A stretch of 64,000 nt of DNA from UBA7328 sp002471345 (GCA_964011275.1 CAXGOB010000014.1:11669-75668), one strand, 5' to 3'; counted from the first letter of the stretch, positions 8,676 to 17,155 are shown. Notes: generated by a model not told the origin, from the sequence alone. Numbers and translations: made by a program.

Positions 8676-9692
8676 CTATTCTATAATTTGTCTTCTTAGG
8701 ACTTTAGGTTTTCTAAGCATATCAAAAAAAGATTTCAAGTAGTGCGTACTCATTTTTCGATTTTTGTCATCCATGTATGAGGCAGATTCAATTGTGTTAT
8801 TTACCTGATCTTCAATCGATAAAAAATAAGCTACCATTTTATTGAACTCTGCAATAGTTAGATCTTTTACAAAGAAATATCTCTCATTGACATCTTCAAT
8901 TGGTAGAGATTCATGAGGGACGGCATAGTGTTGGCCCACGAATCCAGAATAATCAAAATCATAAGGAATTGCTACTACTCTTCGGTTATCAGGATGTTTT
9001 ACCATTTCTAAATTGTGCCTATTAGCCACTGAATAATCAGTATTAGCAATCATGAATTGGAAGAAACTCATTTTAAGGTATAAATCACGTTCCAAACTCG
9101 GAGCTCTCAAATTTCCTGTTTCAATAATTTTTGCATCCGTTCTCTGCTTATACGCTTTTTCTTCTTCTACAAACATGCCAGTAAACTGAGTTGATTTTCC
9201 ATCTTCTTCAATGAAAGTGACATTTGATAACTTGGCATTCAGCCCTTTAGGATCTATTATTTTGTAGATATCATAGAGTAAATATTCCTTATACAGTTTC
9301 TCTTGATTTCCATTTCCCCCTCTACAAGGAAAAACCATTTTAAGTTTATCAATCTTCTTTTTATAGCCTAGAGAATCAAGATCACTTTTTTTAAAATCTA
9401 TTTTTATAGGTGGATATCTGCACTGCTTTTTTCTCATGTTTCCTCGAGCCCTGATTCGCCCTGGAAGAGCAATTAACTCAGATGATGATTCATCATAAAT
9501 TGTGATTTCGGCTTGTTGGTATTCTTCTTTTGAGCTTTTTCTCACGAGATGACCAAGATTAGTATTGATATTTACATTAATGAGGCCATCTATCTCGAAT
9601 ATTGAAGAATATAGGCTTTTTTTCTGTCCTTCTAATGAGGAAAGAAAGCATATAGAAGTAAAATAAAACAGAAGTATATGGATGAATTTCAT
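8676..9692 (-). CDS. Exported CotH-like kinase-fold protein
   Basis: 338 residues with a signal peptide ending near S-L-E-G-Q. The order of blocks fits the spore-coat CotH kinase family: an N-terminal R-I-R-A-R-G-N-M-R segment, a central region with K-L-K-M-V-F-P, then Q-F-M-I-A-N-T-D-Y-S-V-A-N-R-H-N as the catalytic-loop-like part, and P-Y-D-F-D-Y-S-G with the metal-binding Asp. CotH proteins are atypical secreted protein kinases; many bacterial homologues have no known substrate. It opens the five-gene minus-strand run that leads into the ATPase and antiporter. Identification is by motif order, so moderately sure. Confidence 0.65.
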   Translation of the reverse strand: MKFIHILLFYFTSICFLSSLEGQKKSLYSSIFEIDGLINVNINTNLGHLVRKSSKEEYQQAEITIYDESSSELIALPGRIRARGNMRKKQCRYPPIKIDFKKSDLDSLGYKKKIDKLKMVFPCRGGNGNQEKLYKEYLLYDIYKIIDPKGLNAKLSNVTFIEEDGKSTQFTGMFVEEEKAYKQRTDAKIIETGNLRAPSLERDLYLKMSFFQFMIANTDYSVANRHNLEMVKHPDNRRVVAIPYDFDYSGFVGQHYAVPHESLPIEDVNERYFFVKDLTIAEFNKMVAYFLSIEDQVNNTIESASYMDDKNRKMSTHYLKSFFDMLRKPKVLRRQIIE

Positions 9693-10196
9693 AAAAAAGA
9701 TAAAAACATTTAGATGAATTAATTAAAAGAAGTTTGCTGCCTCTACATTCAACTCTATAGTATAATTCAATATCGCCAATAATGTTGATTGAAAGTTACG
9801 TATTTGATTGATTTGATGTGTTAAGCCAATCTTATAATATTGGTAAAGTAAAAAATGTCTTAATGTGGAGATATCTGAATTAAGTCAAAACCAACAACTG
9901 AGAATAATTTGAACATGAATATGTGATTGATATTGAAAATGTAAATTAAATGTTGATTATCAAACAATTATAGATAAAGAATTGATTAAGGACTACTGGA
10001 CCAGCTTTCATCCATAGGGTTAAAATAACAATTGTGAACTCATTCTATGCCCGCTCATTAATTGATACATTTTACATAAGAGAATGCCAGTAACTAGGGA
10101 GTAGAAAATTTCTGAATTTGTCGGTAGGGTATTTTTATAAAGAACTGTTTCATAATAGACAATGGATTTCTATTCTTCCATTTAAAAACTTTACTT
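9693..10196. other. Intergenic region between divergent operons, no gene seen
   Basis: 504 AT-rich bases separating the divergent CotH-like and thioredoxin-like genes. No convincing reading frame, tRNA or strong hairpin is visible. It must hold both promoters, but I found no clean TTTG/TAnnTTTG pair. Confidence 0.6.
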
Positions 10197-10658
10197 ATGA
10201 ACAGTTACAAAATCCGATGGGCAATATTTTGCCTAGTACTAAGTACTACAACATCTATATTTTCTCAAGGACTTCCACTATCCCATAATTTAGATGAAAG
10301 TCTAAATACTGCTAAAGCAGAGGGAAAGAATGTATTGATGTTATTTTCTGGATCAGATTGGTGCAAACCATGTATTCAATTGAGAAAGAATATAATTGAA
10401 ACTTCTTCTTTCATTTCATATGCTAGAGAAAATCTAGTAATTCTAGAATTAGATTTTCCATATAGCAAAAAGAATAAGCTCCCGAAAGAACAAAAGGAGC
10501 ATAATGAATGGCTAGCTGAGACCTTCAATAAAGAAGGGTCTTTTCCTAAAATGATATTACTAGATCAGAATCAAAGGTCACTAGGAGTGGTCCCATATAG
10601 AAAGAAAGACAACACTGACGCATTGATTTCTGAAATCAATAAAATTATAGGAATATGA
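10197..10658 (+). CDS. Periplasmic thioredoxin-family protein
   Basis: 153 residues: a signal peptide (about 1-23, ending F-S-Q), then a thioredoxin fold with the redox motif W-C-K-P-C (Cys56 and Cys59) preceded by L-F-S-G-S-D, and a cis-Pro-type loop S-F-P-K-M. This resembles the thioredoxin_7/DsbD-gamma-like proteins that reduce or relay disulfides in the periplasm. It is the first gene of a four-gene cluster; the next gene (ApbE) starts in its stop codon. A role in keeping a cysteine-bearing partner reduced is plausible, since the cluster also encodes a Cys-x-Cys lipoprotein. Confidence 0.85.
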   Translation: MNSYKIRWAIFCLVLSTTTSIFSQGLPLSHNLDESLNTAKAEGKNVLMLFSGSDWCKPCIQLRKNIIETSSFISYARENLVILELDFPYSKKNKLPKEQKEHNEWLAETFNKEGSFPKMILLDQNQRSLGVVPYRKKDNTDALISEINKIIGI

Positions 10659-11623
10659 TTATCTCAGCAAGTGCAATGAATGAAACCAAAGCGCATCATT
10701 ATCCGATAAAACTCATGGGATGTGCATTTGTAATCACTGCTGTTCATAACAATCCGCAAACTGCTTGGGATGCAATAAGAGCAGCAGTCTCAGAAATAAA
10801 AAGAATTGAAAGTTTGATCTCTTCATGGAAGGACACAAGTCAGACGGGTATGATTAATAATATGGCAGGTATAGCCGCTGTAAAAGTGGATCAAGAGCTT
10901 TTGGATTTGATACAAAGAAGTATAAAAATATCTCAATTGACCTCAGGATCATTTGATATCAGCGGAACATTGTCTCGATATTTTTGGGATTTTAACAATG
11001 ACAAAGGCAAAATGCTCGGTGAAGATAAAATCCACCTACTGAGAACATTGATAGATTATAAGAACATAGAAATCAGTAACACTGAACGCACCATTTTTCT
11101 AAAGAAGAAAAACATGAAAATTGGCTTTGGAGGTATTGGAAAAGGGTATGCTGCAGTTTGTGCTAAAAAAGTGATGGAGAATATGGGTGTAGATAGCGGG
11201 CTTATTAATGCTTCAGGGGACCTAATGTGTTGGGGATCCCCTCCTAATAAAAAAGACTGGGATGTAAAGATCCCTGATCCAAAGGACAGAACAGCATCCT
11301 TGATGACTTTTACCTTGCCATTTGGATCCGTAGTAACATCAGGAAATCATGAGAGTTTCACATTGATAGATGGAGTTCGGTATTCTCATATTATTGATCC
11401 ACGTACAGGATACCCAGTATCACACATACAGCAGGTTTCAATAGTGAGTCCTGATCCAGAATTTGCTGATGCTATGGCGACCGCTCTATCTGTAATGAGT
11501 GTAGAAGAAGGTCTCAACATTGTCAATAGAATGAATGGAATAGAATGCATAATAATTGATGAAAAGGATCAAATCTATTATTCAAATCATTTCAAAGAAA
11601 TGATTTTGGCAAAAGCTGCATAA
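10655..11623 (+). CDS. apbE: FAD:protein FMN transferase (ApbE family)
   Basis: 322 residues spanning the whole ApbE domain. Visible hallmarks are G-F-G-G-I-G-K-G-Y-A-A (FAD binding), N-A-S-G-D-L-M, S-H-I-I-D-P-R-T-G-Y-P near the active site, and D-A-M-A-T-A-L-S carrying the Mg-binding Asp. The enzyme moves FMN from FAD to a Thr or Ser of target proteins, usually outside the cytoplasm. Its start overlaps the thioredoxin gene by 4 bases (ATGA), and there is no room upstream for more N-terminus. Yet it lacks a signal peptide or lipobox, unlike most ApbE proteins. No canonical flavinylation target is visible next door. Confidence 0.9.
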   Translation: MIISASAMNETKAHHYPIKLMGCAFVITAVHNNPQTAWDAIRAAVSEIKRIESLISSWKDTSQTGMINNMAGIAAVKVDQELLDLIQRSIKISQLTSGSFDISGTLSRYFWDFNNDKGKMLGEDKIHLLRTLIDYKNIEISNTERTIFLKKKNMKIGFGGIGKGYAAVCAKKVMENMGVDSGLINASGDLMCWGSPPNKKDWDVKIPDPKDRTASLMTFTLPFGSVVTSGNHESFTLIDGVRYSHIIDPRTGYPVSHIQQVSIVSPDPEFADAMATALSVMSVEEGLNIVNRMNGIECIIIDEKDQIYYSNHFKEMILAKAA

Positions 11624-11732
11624 GCCAAATGAAATAAAATAATCAGCCTAAAATCTAAATCTAGTTTGAACTTCATAAAAGTGGTCTATGATCTCAGACG
11701 ACAATCAAATTTTAAATGAAAATAAGGAAATA

Positions 11733-11960
11733 ATGAATTCACAAAAAAGAATAATAAAAGGACTATTTGTCCTGATTTTTATAGGCATTATGAGCTCATG
11801 TAGCTCTGTAAAAGGATATCAAAAAATGTATTTAAATGAGCCATGTATGGCTTTAGAAGGGCAGAAGCTGGACTATTTTGAAATCAATTTTGAAACATAC
11901 CGTGAAGGTGCTTCTGGAGCTAATGGAGGTAAAGTAGGAGGAGGTTGCGGATGCAATTAA
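11733..11960 (+). CDS. DUF4266-type small lipoprotein with Gly/Cys tail
   Basis: 75 residues from the ATG at 11733. An upstream ATG at 11688 is in frame but would bury the signal peptide, while 11733 is preceded by AAGGAAA. The lipobox ends I-M-S-S-C (Cys23), so the mature protein is only about 53 residues. Its core Y-Q-K-M-Y-L-N-E-P-C-M fits DUF4266. The C-terminus is striking: repeated Gly residues then C-G-C-N, a candidate metal-binding or redox pair. It follows ApbE and overlaps the DUF3570 gene by 10 bases. Families DUF4266 and DUF3570 are known neighbours; their function is not established. Confidence 0.82.
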   Translation: MNSQKRIIKGLFVLIFIGIMSSCSSVKGYQKMYLNEPCMALEGQKLDYFEINFETYREGASGANGGKVGGGCGCN

Positions 11961-13198
11961 TAGTAATTTCAATCACATTATTCTTCTTAGTGCTCATTCA
12001 AGATGTAAAAGCACAGGTAAGAAAGCTAGCTTCTGGCTTTCAATCAGATCAAAGTAAAAGAGATTCTACTGAAATCGAAATTGATGAGTATGTAAGACCT
12101 GATTGGAAGACCATCGATATGGATTTTCTCAGTTCTTATTATGCACAAGATGGAAACAATGGTGCGGTGACCGGAGGAATAGGTACAGAACAACTCACAG
12201 ATTTTACTCAGAAGATGAGTATCAGGGTCCCAGTAACGCCGTCTATTTCTCTAAATGTAGATGGAGGCTATGACTACTATTCATCAGCATCAACTGATAA
12301 TATAGATAACATCAGATCTTCTGATTCAGCTTCAGATATGCGTACTCATGGGAATATTGGGGCCACTTTTGAACTCTCTGATACTCGGACATTCGGATTC
12401 AGATTTGGTGGAAGTGCTGAATATGACTACATATCAATTAATGGAGGAGTAAATGCTGCATTCTCAACGAAAGATCAAAACACCGCTGTTCAACTTAGTT
12501 TGCAAGCCTTCATAGATAAATGGGATGTTATTTTTCCAAGAGAATTAAGAAGATCATCAAGTGTCACAACAGATAGGAGGAATTCGTATAATGGATCTAT
12601 TGGGATTTCTCATATAATCAGCAAACGGACTCAAGTTCAATTTCAATTGGAAGGAACTTATATGAATGGCCTTTTAAGTACTCCATTTCATAGAGTGTAT
12701 TTTCAGGAACAGGATGCTGCCCTAATAGAGTTGCTGCCAGATTCAAGAACAAAAATTCCAATAGGTTTTAGATTAAATAGTCATCTCACAGATAATCTAA
12801 TATTGAGAACTTATTACAGGTATTATTGGGATAGTTGGGGTATGACTGGCCATACTGCACAGATAGAATTACCAATTAAAATAAACAGATTTTTATCTAT
12901 TGCTCCTTATTATAGGTATCATACTCAATCAGCAGTGGATTATTTCCAGCCTTATAAGGAGCATACACTTAGTGAGTCATTTTACACCTCAGATTATGAT
13001 TTATCAGCTCTTCAAAGCCATGCATATGGAGTTGCACTAAGTTATAGTCCTGCTGGAGGATTAGTAAAAGCAAAGTTGCCTTTCATGAAAAGACCCGCTT
13101 TTACCATTAAATCTATAGATGTGAAATACAGTCACTATGATAGAAGTACAGGCCTGAAAGCAGATATTATTTCATTGGGCATTGGAATTTCATTCTGA
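11951..13198 (+). CDS. DUF3570 outer-membrane beta-barrel protein
   Basis: 415 residues from the ATG at 11951; a TTG two codons earlier is possible. Signal peptide ends V-K-A-Q. The mature part alternates amphipathic strands with Asp/Ser/Thr-rich loops, ends in F, and contains the family-like motif Y-R-Y-Y-W-D-S-W-G-M-T-G-H-T, all fitting a DUF3570 outer-membrane barrel. The start overlaps the DUF4266 gene, with AGGAGG bases embedded in that gene's Gly codons as a possible ribosome site. With the thioredoxin and ApbE genes it forms a four-gene unit closed by a terminator. It may be a porin-like or scaffolding partner of the Cys-tailed lipoprotein; this is inference. Confidence 0.85.
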   Translation: MQLIVISITLFFLVLIQDVKAQVRKLASGFQSDQSKRDSTEIEIDEYVRPDWKTIDMDFLSSYYAQDGNNGAVTGGIGTEQLTDFTQKMSIRVPVTPSISLNVDGGYDYYSSASTDNIDNIRSSDSASDMRTHGNIGATFELSDTRTFGFRFGGSAEYDYISINGGVNAAFSTKDQNTAVQLSLQAFIDKWDVIFPRELRRSSSVTTDRRNSYNGSIGISHIISKRTQVQFQLEGTYMNGLLSTPFHRVYFQEQDAALIELLPDSRTKIPIGFRLNSHLTDNLILRTYYRYYWDSWGMTGHTAQIELPIKINRFLSIAPYYRYHTQSAVDYFQPYKEHTLSESFYTSDYDLSALQSHAYGVALSYSPAGGLVKAKLPFMKRPAFTIKSIDVKYSHYDRSTGLKADIISLGIGISF

Positions 13199-13216
13199 CG
13201 TTTTGACCAAACCTAC

Positions 13217-13260
13217 AAAGGGGTGCCTCAGTAGTATTATTTTGGCGCCCCTTTCTTTAC
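13217..13260 (+). terminator. Terminator after the DUF3570 cluster
   Basis: An 11-bp stem, AAAGGGGTGCC (13217-13227) with GGCGCCCCTTT (13244-13254), one G-U pair, 16-nt loop, followed by a T-rich tail. It ends the thioredoxin-ApbE-DUF4266-DUF3570 unit. Confidence 0.85.
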
Positions 13261-13410
13261 TCTTCTTTAAAAAACACAAAGGAATATTCGCAGCACTTCT
13301 ACTTAAGTTCAATTATTCAGGCCTGAATTATGACTTGATTTTTATTCACATTATGTAGGCATTCTAATTTATTTAACACACTCGAATGTCTTCATTTAAA
13401 ATTAATTCAA

Positions 13411-13929
13411 ATGAAAAATATTTTTGGTTTTCTTGTTCTTTCTTTTACTTTTTTAATACTGATTACTTCCTGTGCTTAAGAGGCAGATTCATTATTAGAT
13501 ACAGCACCTGATACGATTAATGCACAATTGAATAGCAGTAAAGACTCTGTCGTCACAGACTATCCTTCTGCCATTGACGATTATGTGGCAGCTAATCATC
13601 CTGGCGCTTCCATTTCTGAGGTTACTATAGATGACGACGGTGAGTTTGAGGTGTATTTAGATGATATGACTGAACTTCATTTTGACATTGATGGCAACTT
13701 TATTGAAGAGGATGAAGAAGACGACGATTCTGAAGATGAAGATTTTGATGAAGACGAATCAGTGACGGATTACCCTTCTGCTATAGACGATTATGTAGCG
13801 GCTAACCATCCTGATGCAACAATTGTAGAAGTAGAATTAGAAGATGATGGTTCATATGAAGTGGAATTAGACGATGATACTGAAATTGTATTTGATGTTG
13901 ATGGCAATTTTGTAGAATATGATGACTAA
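13411..13929 (+). pseudogene. PepSY-like lipoprotein gene interrupted by an in-frame stop
   Basis: Starting at the ATG at 13411, the frame encodes a lipoprotein signal with lipobox I-T-S-C, one Ala, then a TAA stop at 13477-13479. The same frame then runs on open to the TGA... actually TAA stop at 13927-13929. The downstream part has two tandem near-identical PepSY-like units (each opening T-D-Y-P-S-A-I-D-D-Y-V-A-A-N-H-P and ending D-G-N-F), separated by a run of Asp/Glu. The layout shows one gene of 173 codons split by one nonsense codon. It is a recent mutation, a base-call error (for example AAA or GAA read as TAA), or a readthrough case. A TTG at 13528 could start a cytosolic fragment but would lose export. 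PepSY-like proteins of this type are exported and acidic; function unknown. Confidence 0.75.
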
Positions 13930-13948
13930 ATAGAAATGATAAGTCAAT

Positions 13949-13988
13949 GGGGTGGAGAAACATTTCTCTGCCCTATTTTTATTTTTTT
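13949..13988 (+). terminator. Terminator after the PepSY-like gene
   Basis: GGGGTGGAGAA (13949-13959) pairs with TTCTCTGCCCT (13964-13974) around a 4-nt loop, using three G-U pairs, followed by a long T-rich tract (13975-13988). Confidence 0.8.
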
Positions 13989-14060
13989 GAAAGCGCAATT
14001 AGAGAAAAGGTAAAATGACAAATTCTGAAAGAAGATATTAAATTCAGTGAATTCTAAAAT

Positions 14061-14432
14061 TCAAAGCATATAATGCCTTATATATGGCCAAAATATGATT
14101 AACCCAGCTACGACGGCGCTTAATGCTGTGATAAAAACGGCTCCTGCAGCGATGTCTTTCACTTTTTTAATTTGTTGATTTTTTTCCGTTGAATAGAAAT
14201 CGCAAAGGGACTCTATTGAAGTATTGATCATTTCGGCTGAAAAGACCATAGAAATACATAAAATAAGTATACACCACTCATATGAATTGACCTTGAAGTA
14301 GATACCCAAAAGGACAACTAAAATAGCCGCGCCAAGATGAATTTTAGCATTAGGTTCACTTTTGAATAAACTTAAAATGCCTTCAAAGGCATAACCAAAG
14401 CTCCGTATTCTACTCTGTAACCATTTCATCAT
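14061..14432 (-). CDS. dgkA: Diacylglycerol/undecaprenol kinase, DgkA family
   Basis: 123 residues, the usual size, with three hydrophobic segments. Signature pieces are the N-terminal S-F-G-Y-A-F-E-G-I amphipathic helix, E-P-N-A-K-I-H-L, the A-E-M-I-N-T-S-I-E active-site helix, and K-D-I-A-A-G-A-V. The family phosphorylates diacylglycerol or undecaprenol in the inner membrane, recycling lipid carrier for cell-wall polymers; Bacteroidota homologues resemble the undecaprenol-kinase branch. The ATG overlaps the stop of the Smr gene upstream by 4 bases. Confidence 0.9.
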   Translation of the reverse strand: MMKWLQSRIRSFGYAFEGILSLFKSEPNAKIHLGAAILVVLLGIYFKVNSYEWCILILCISMVFSAEMINTSIESLCDFYSTEKNQQIKKVKDIAAGAVFITALSAVVAGLIIFWPYIRHYML

Positions 14433-14686
14433 TTGTGCTTAAAATAGATAAAAAGTCTGCCATAATTCTTGCTGTCTTTATCTAATCTATGGTACTTATT
14501 TTTAATTTCTTTCCTCTGAAGAAAGCGAAGTACTTTCTTTTTGAGTTGCCCACTTCCTTTTCCAGGAATAATCTCTACCTCTTTTATTTTCTTCTCAATG
14601 GCTTTATCTATGATATTATAGAGGGCCTTGTCAATAAGCCATCTTTTATTGTAGATATCATGAAGATCTAGTTTTAATTTACCCAT
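14429..14686 (-). CDS. Stand-alone Smr-domain protein
   Basis: 85 residues, essentially one Smr domain. It has the L-D-L-H-D motif near the start, I-I-P-G-K-G-S-G-Q-L-K-K (the domain's H-G-x-G-x-G-x-L loop with Pro in place of His) and a closing strand. Smr domains, also found at the end of MutS2, bind or nick nucleic acids. The His-to-Pro change in the G-rich loop may reduce nuclease activity. Co-transcribed with the downstream DgkA gene through a 4-base overlap. Confidence 0.8.
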   Translation of the reverse strand: MGKLKLDLHDIYNKRWLIDKALYNIIDKAIEKKIKEVEIIPGKGSGQLKKKVLRFLQRKEIKNKYHRLDKDSKNYGRLFIYFKHK

Positions 14687-14827
14687 TTTAGTACGAAGAA
14701 ATATGAGTGTGGAAAATATAAAAGTAGATAAAATCTTCTCTTTTGATATAGAAGCTTTGACTTTCCAATTTGCAGTTTGAAATTAAAATGAGATATTTAA
14801 CTCCATCATTTTGATTTTCAATCTACT

Positions 14828-15757
14828 ATGAAAAAATATATTATAGTCTTCTTCTTAACTTTAATTTCTTTAGTTAGTGCCTTATCTCAGTCTTTAGCTG
14901 AAAAGTTAGGATATAAGGAGACTGACAAATTGCTCATTATTCATGCTGATGATTTAGGCGTTGCGCATTCACAAAATATTGCCAGTTTTTTAGCTATGAA
15001 GACTGGTCCTGTAAATAGTGCGAGCATAATGATGCCATGCCCTTGGGTTACAGAAGTGGCTGAATTTGCGCAAAAAAACCCAAATGCTGATCTCGGCCTA
15101 CATCTTACCATGACTAATGAGTGGAAGCACATGAATTGGGGGCCTTTAGCATCAAAAGACAAAGTACCCTCATTAATCAATGAGTTTGGTTTTTTATATG
15201 ACAATTGCCTGAGTTTCGGTCAAAAAGCAAAAGTCGAAGAAGCTGAAATTGAACTTAGAGCTCAGATTGATCAGGCAATCAAAATGGGAATTCGCCCAAC
15301 CCATCTAGATACTCATATGGGATGTTTGGTGTTTAATTCTCCTGAACTATTTGAAGTATATCTAAAACTAGGAAGAGAGTATAAAATACCTGTAATGGTA
15401 GGTAGACTATTTGTGCAAGCTGCCTCTCCTGCATTTAAAGATAAAATTACCAAGGATGATATTATTATTGAATCTATTCTTACTGCCAATGTGCCAAATT
15501 ATGAATCTGGAATGGCTGCTTATTATGAAAAAACCTTAAGAAACCTATCATCAGGTGTAAACGTTTTATTGATTCACTTGGCATTTAACAATGCAGAAAT
15601 GCAAGCTGTAACTATTGGGAAAGAACCCTGGGGAGCTTTATGGAGACAGCAGGATTTTGATTTCTTCACTAGTACAGAATGCAAAGAGATAATTGAGGAT
15701 GAAGGAATACAATTAGTGACTTGGAGAGAGATTCAAAAGGTAATGTATCCAGAATAA
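14828..15757 (+). CDS. YdjC/ChbG-type carbohydrate deacetylase, exported
   Basis: 309 residues with a signal peptide ending A-L-S-Q. The YdjC-like fold is shown by I-I-H-A-D-D-L-G (metal-binding Asp), L-G-L-H-L-T-M (His ligand) and P-T-H-L-D-T-H-M-G (second His pair). Family members remove acetyl groups from chitooligosaccharides or related glycans. The signal peptide places it in the periplasm. It converges on the SusD gene across a shared terminator, so a link to glycan use is suggestive but not demonstrated. The substrate is not readable. Confidence 0.85.
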   Translation: MKKYIIVFFLTLISLVSALSQSLAEKLGYKETDKLLIIHADDLGVAHSQNIASFLAMKTGPVNSASIMMPCPWVTEVAEFAQKNPNADLGLHLTMTNEWKHMNWGPLASKDKVPSLINEFGFLYDNCLSFGQKAKVEEAEIELRAQIDQAIKMGIRPTHLDTHMGCLVFNSPELFEVYLKLGREYKIPVMVGRLFVQAASPAFKDKITKDDIIIESILTANVPNYESGMAAYYEKTLRNLSSGVNVLLIHLAFNNAEMQAVTIGKEPWGALWRQQDFDFFTSTECKEIIEDEGIQLVTWREIQKVMYPE

Positions 15758-15773
15758 TAGATTTTTAAAGGAC

Positions 15774-15815
15774 AAAAAAAGGGCAGTGGTTTTATTAGCC
15801 ACTGCCCTTTTTATT
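15774..15815. terminator. Bidirectional terminator between YdjC-type and susD genes
   Basis: AAAAAGGGCAGTGG (15776-15789) pairs perfectly with CCACTGCCCTTTTT (15799-15812) around a 9-nt loop. The A/T flanks make it work in both directions. Confidence 0.92.
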
Positions 15816-15837
15816 CGTTAAAAACTATTACATGTAA

Positions 15838-17145
15838 TTATCCATTTTCACTAGCTGGTCTAGGAAATTGTACATGTACCTTATCACCAGCTCTGTCCAA
15901 CGGAATCTGATCTAAACGGTTATTTCTTCTAAGATCTATCCATCTATGACCTTCTCCAAAGAGAGAGTATCTTCTTTGCTTCAAAACTTCATCAGTAAGT
16001 GAGGCGTCATCCATTCCTCCACTGTAAGGTGCTAATCCTGATGCCACTCTTATTACATTTAATGCATCTACAGCAGCTGTATTGTTGCCACCAATATTAG
16101 CTTCTGCAGCAATTAATATTAGTTCTTCATTTCTAATTATGCTTGCAGCTGAACTATTAGAAGGATAGAGTGAAACTAAAGCAGATCCTGATAAACCATC
16201 TAAAGTGATAGTTGAACCTGTTTCTGATACTTTTGAAAGTCTTGTGTCTCCAGCTTCTGCTTCATCAGCCCAGCTAGGGTGTGCCATATAGTTATCCACA
16301 CCTGGTACGTAGAATAATGGATTAGGCAAATCATTTCCTGTAGCTCCACCAAAGGAGTAATATCCTCCAGTATTCATATCACCACCCATGTCCATAAATG
16401 AATTGTTTAGAGCTGACAAAGCACCACTTTTATCATTCTGATAGATTGCAACTCTAGCTGCAAGTGCTCTATTGAACTGAGCTAATGCTTCTACATCACT
16501 ACCTGGAATACTTTCAAACCCATTAAGATCAAATATCATTGGCTCTCCTGGTCCAGATAATTGACCAAATCCTTCATCTAGAATACTTTTAATCCCGCCC
16601 AAAGATTCTTGGAAGCTTCCTGTAAATGGTCCCAAATTAGTAATATCATCTACATCTAATCTAATGCCATTATCATACTGACGTGTTGCTTCTAAAAGCA
16701 TTTCGTATCCTATGATAGTGTTGGCAAAGCCAATTAAAGCATTAGTTTGAGATGGAGTAAGAGAGGCAACAGTATTAGCCACTGCCGTCTTCAGTAATAT
16801 CGCATTTCTAACAGATCTGTATCTTCCGAAGTAAGATCTTGTAGTTAAGAATCCCTGACTATCTAGATTTCCACCATTCTGACCAAGAAGCTCAGATGTG
16901 TAACGAGGATCTGTTCCTCTTAAATCTAAATATTCACGTCCTATAATACTTGTAGTCCAGAAGTGAAACTGCATGTCATTTCTAATCACAGCTTGTAATC
17001 CTTGACCTAATAATTGTAAATCGGCTAAAGTTGCACCGCTTTCAAAACTTTCTACAGTAGGCGAATTGGGATTGAGTACCTCATCCACATTACACGAGGT
17101 CAATCCGACGAATCCTACTAAAAATGTTAATAATATTTTCTTCAT
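15838..17145 (-). CDS. SusD/RagB-family outer-membrane lipoprotein
   Basis: 435 residues. The signal peptide ends in the lipobox G-L-T-S-C, followed by N-P-N-S-P-T typical of SusD N-termini. Internal helices match TPR-like SusD architecture and the C-terminal N-E-E-L-I-L-I-A-A-E-A, then R-R-Y-S-L-F-G-E-G-H-R-W-I-D-L-R-R, is the classical SusD signature. It forms the lid of a SusC barrel and captures the ligand at the cell surface. It starts 10 bases after the susC stop. No glycoside hydrolase or peptidase accompanies the pair, so the nutrient cannot be named. Confidence 0.95.
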   Translation of the reverse strand: MKKILLTFLVGFVGLTSCNVDEVLNPNSPTVESFESGATLADLQLLGQGLQAVIRNDMQFHFWTTSIIGREYLDLRGTDPRYTSELLGQNGGNLDSQGFLTTRSYFGRYRSVRNAILLKTAVANTVASLTPSQTNALIGFANTIIGYEMLLEATRQYDNGIRLDVDDITNLGPFTGSFQESLGGIKSILDEGFGQLSGPGEPMIFDLNGFESIPGSDVEALAQFNRALAARVAIYQNDKSGALSALNNSFMDMGGDMNTGGYYSFGGATGNDLPNPLFYVPGVDNYMAHPSWADEAEAGDTRLSKVSETGSTITLDGLSGSALVSLYPSNSSAASIIRNEELILIAAEANIGGNNTAAVDALNVIRVASGLAPYSGGMDDASLTDEVLKQRRYSLFGEGHRWIDLRRNNRLDQIPLDRAGDKVHVQFPRPASENG

Positions 17146-17155
17146 GATCTCTGAT

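Noticed and set aside
11906..11957. S-G-A-N in the DUF4266 lipoprotein as an ApbE flavinylation site
   Set aside because: The accepted target needs Thr or Ser at the fourth position; Asn cannot take the phosphoester bond.
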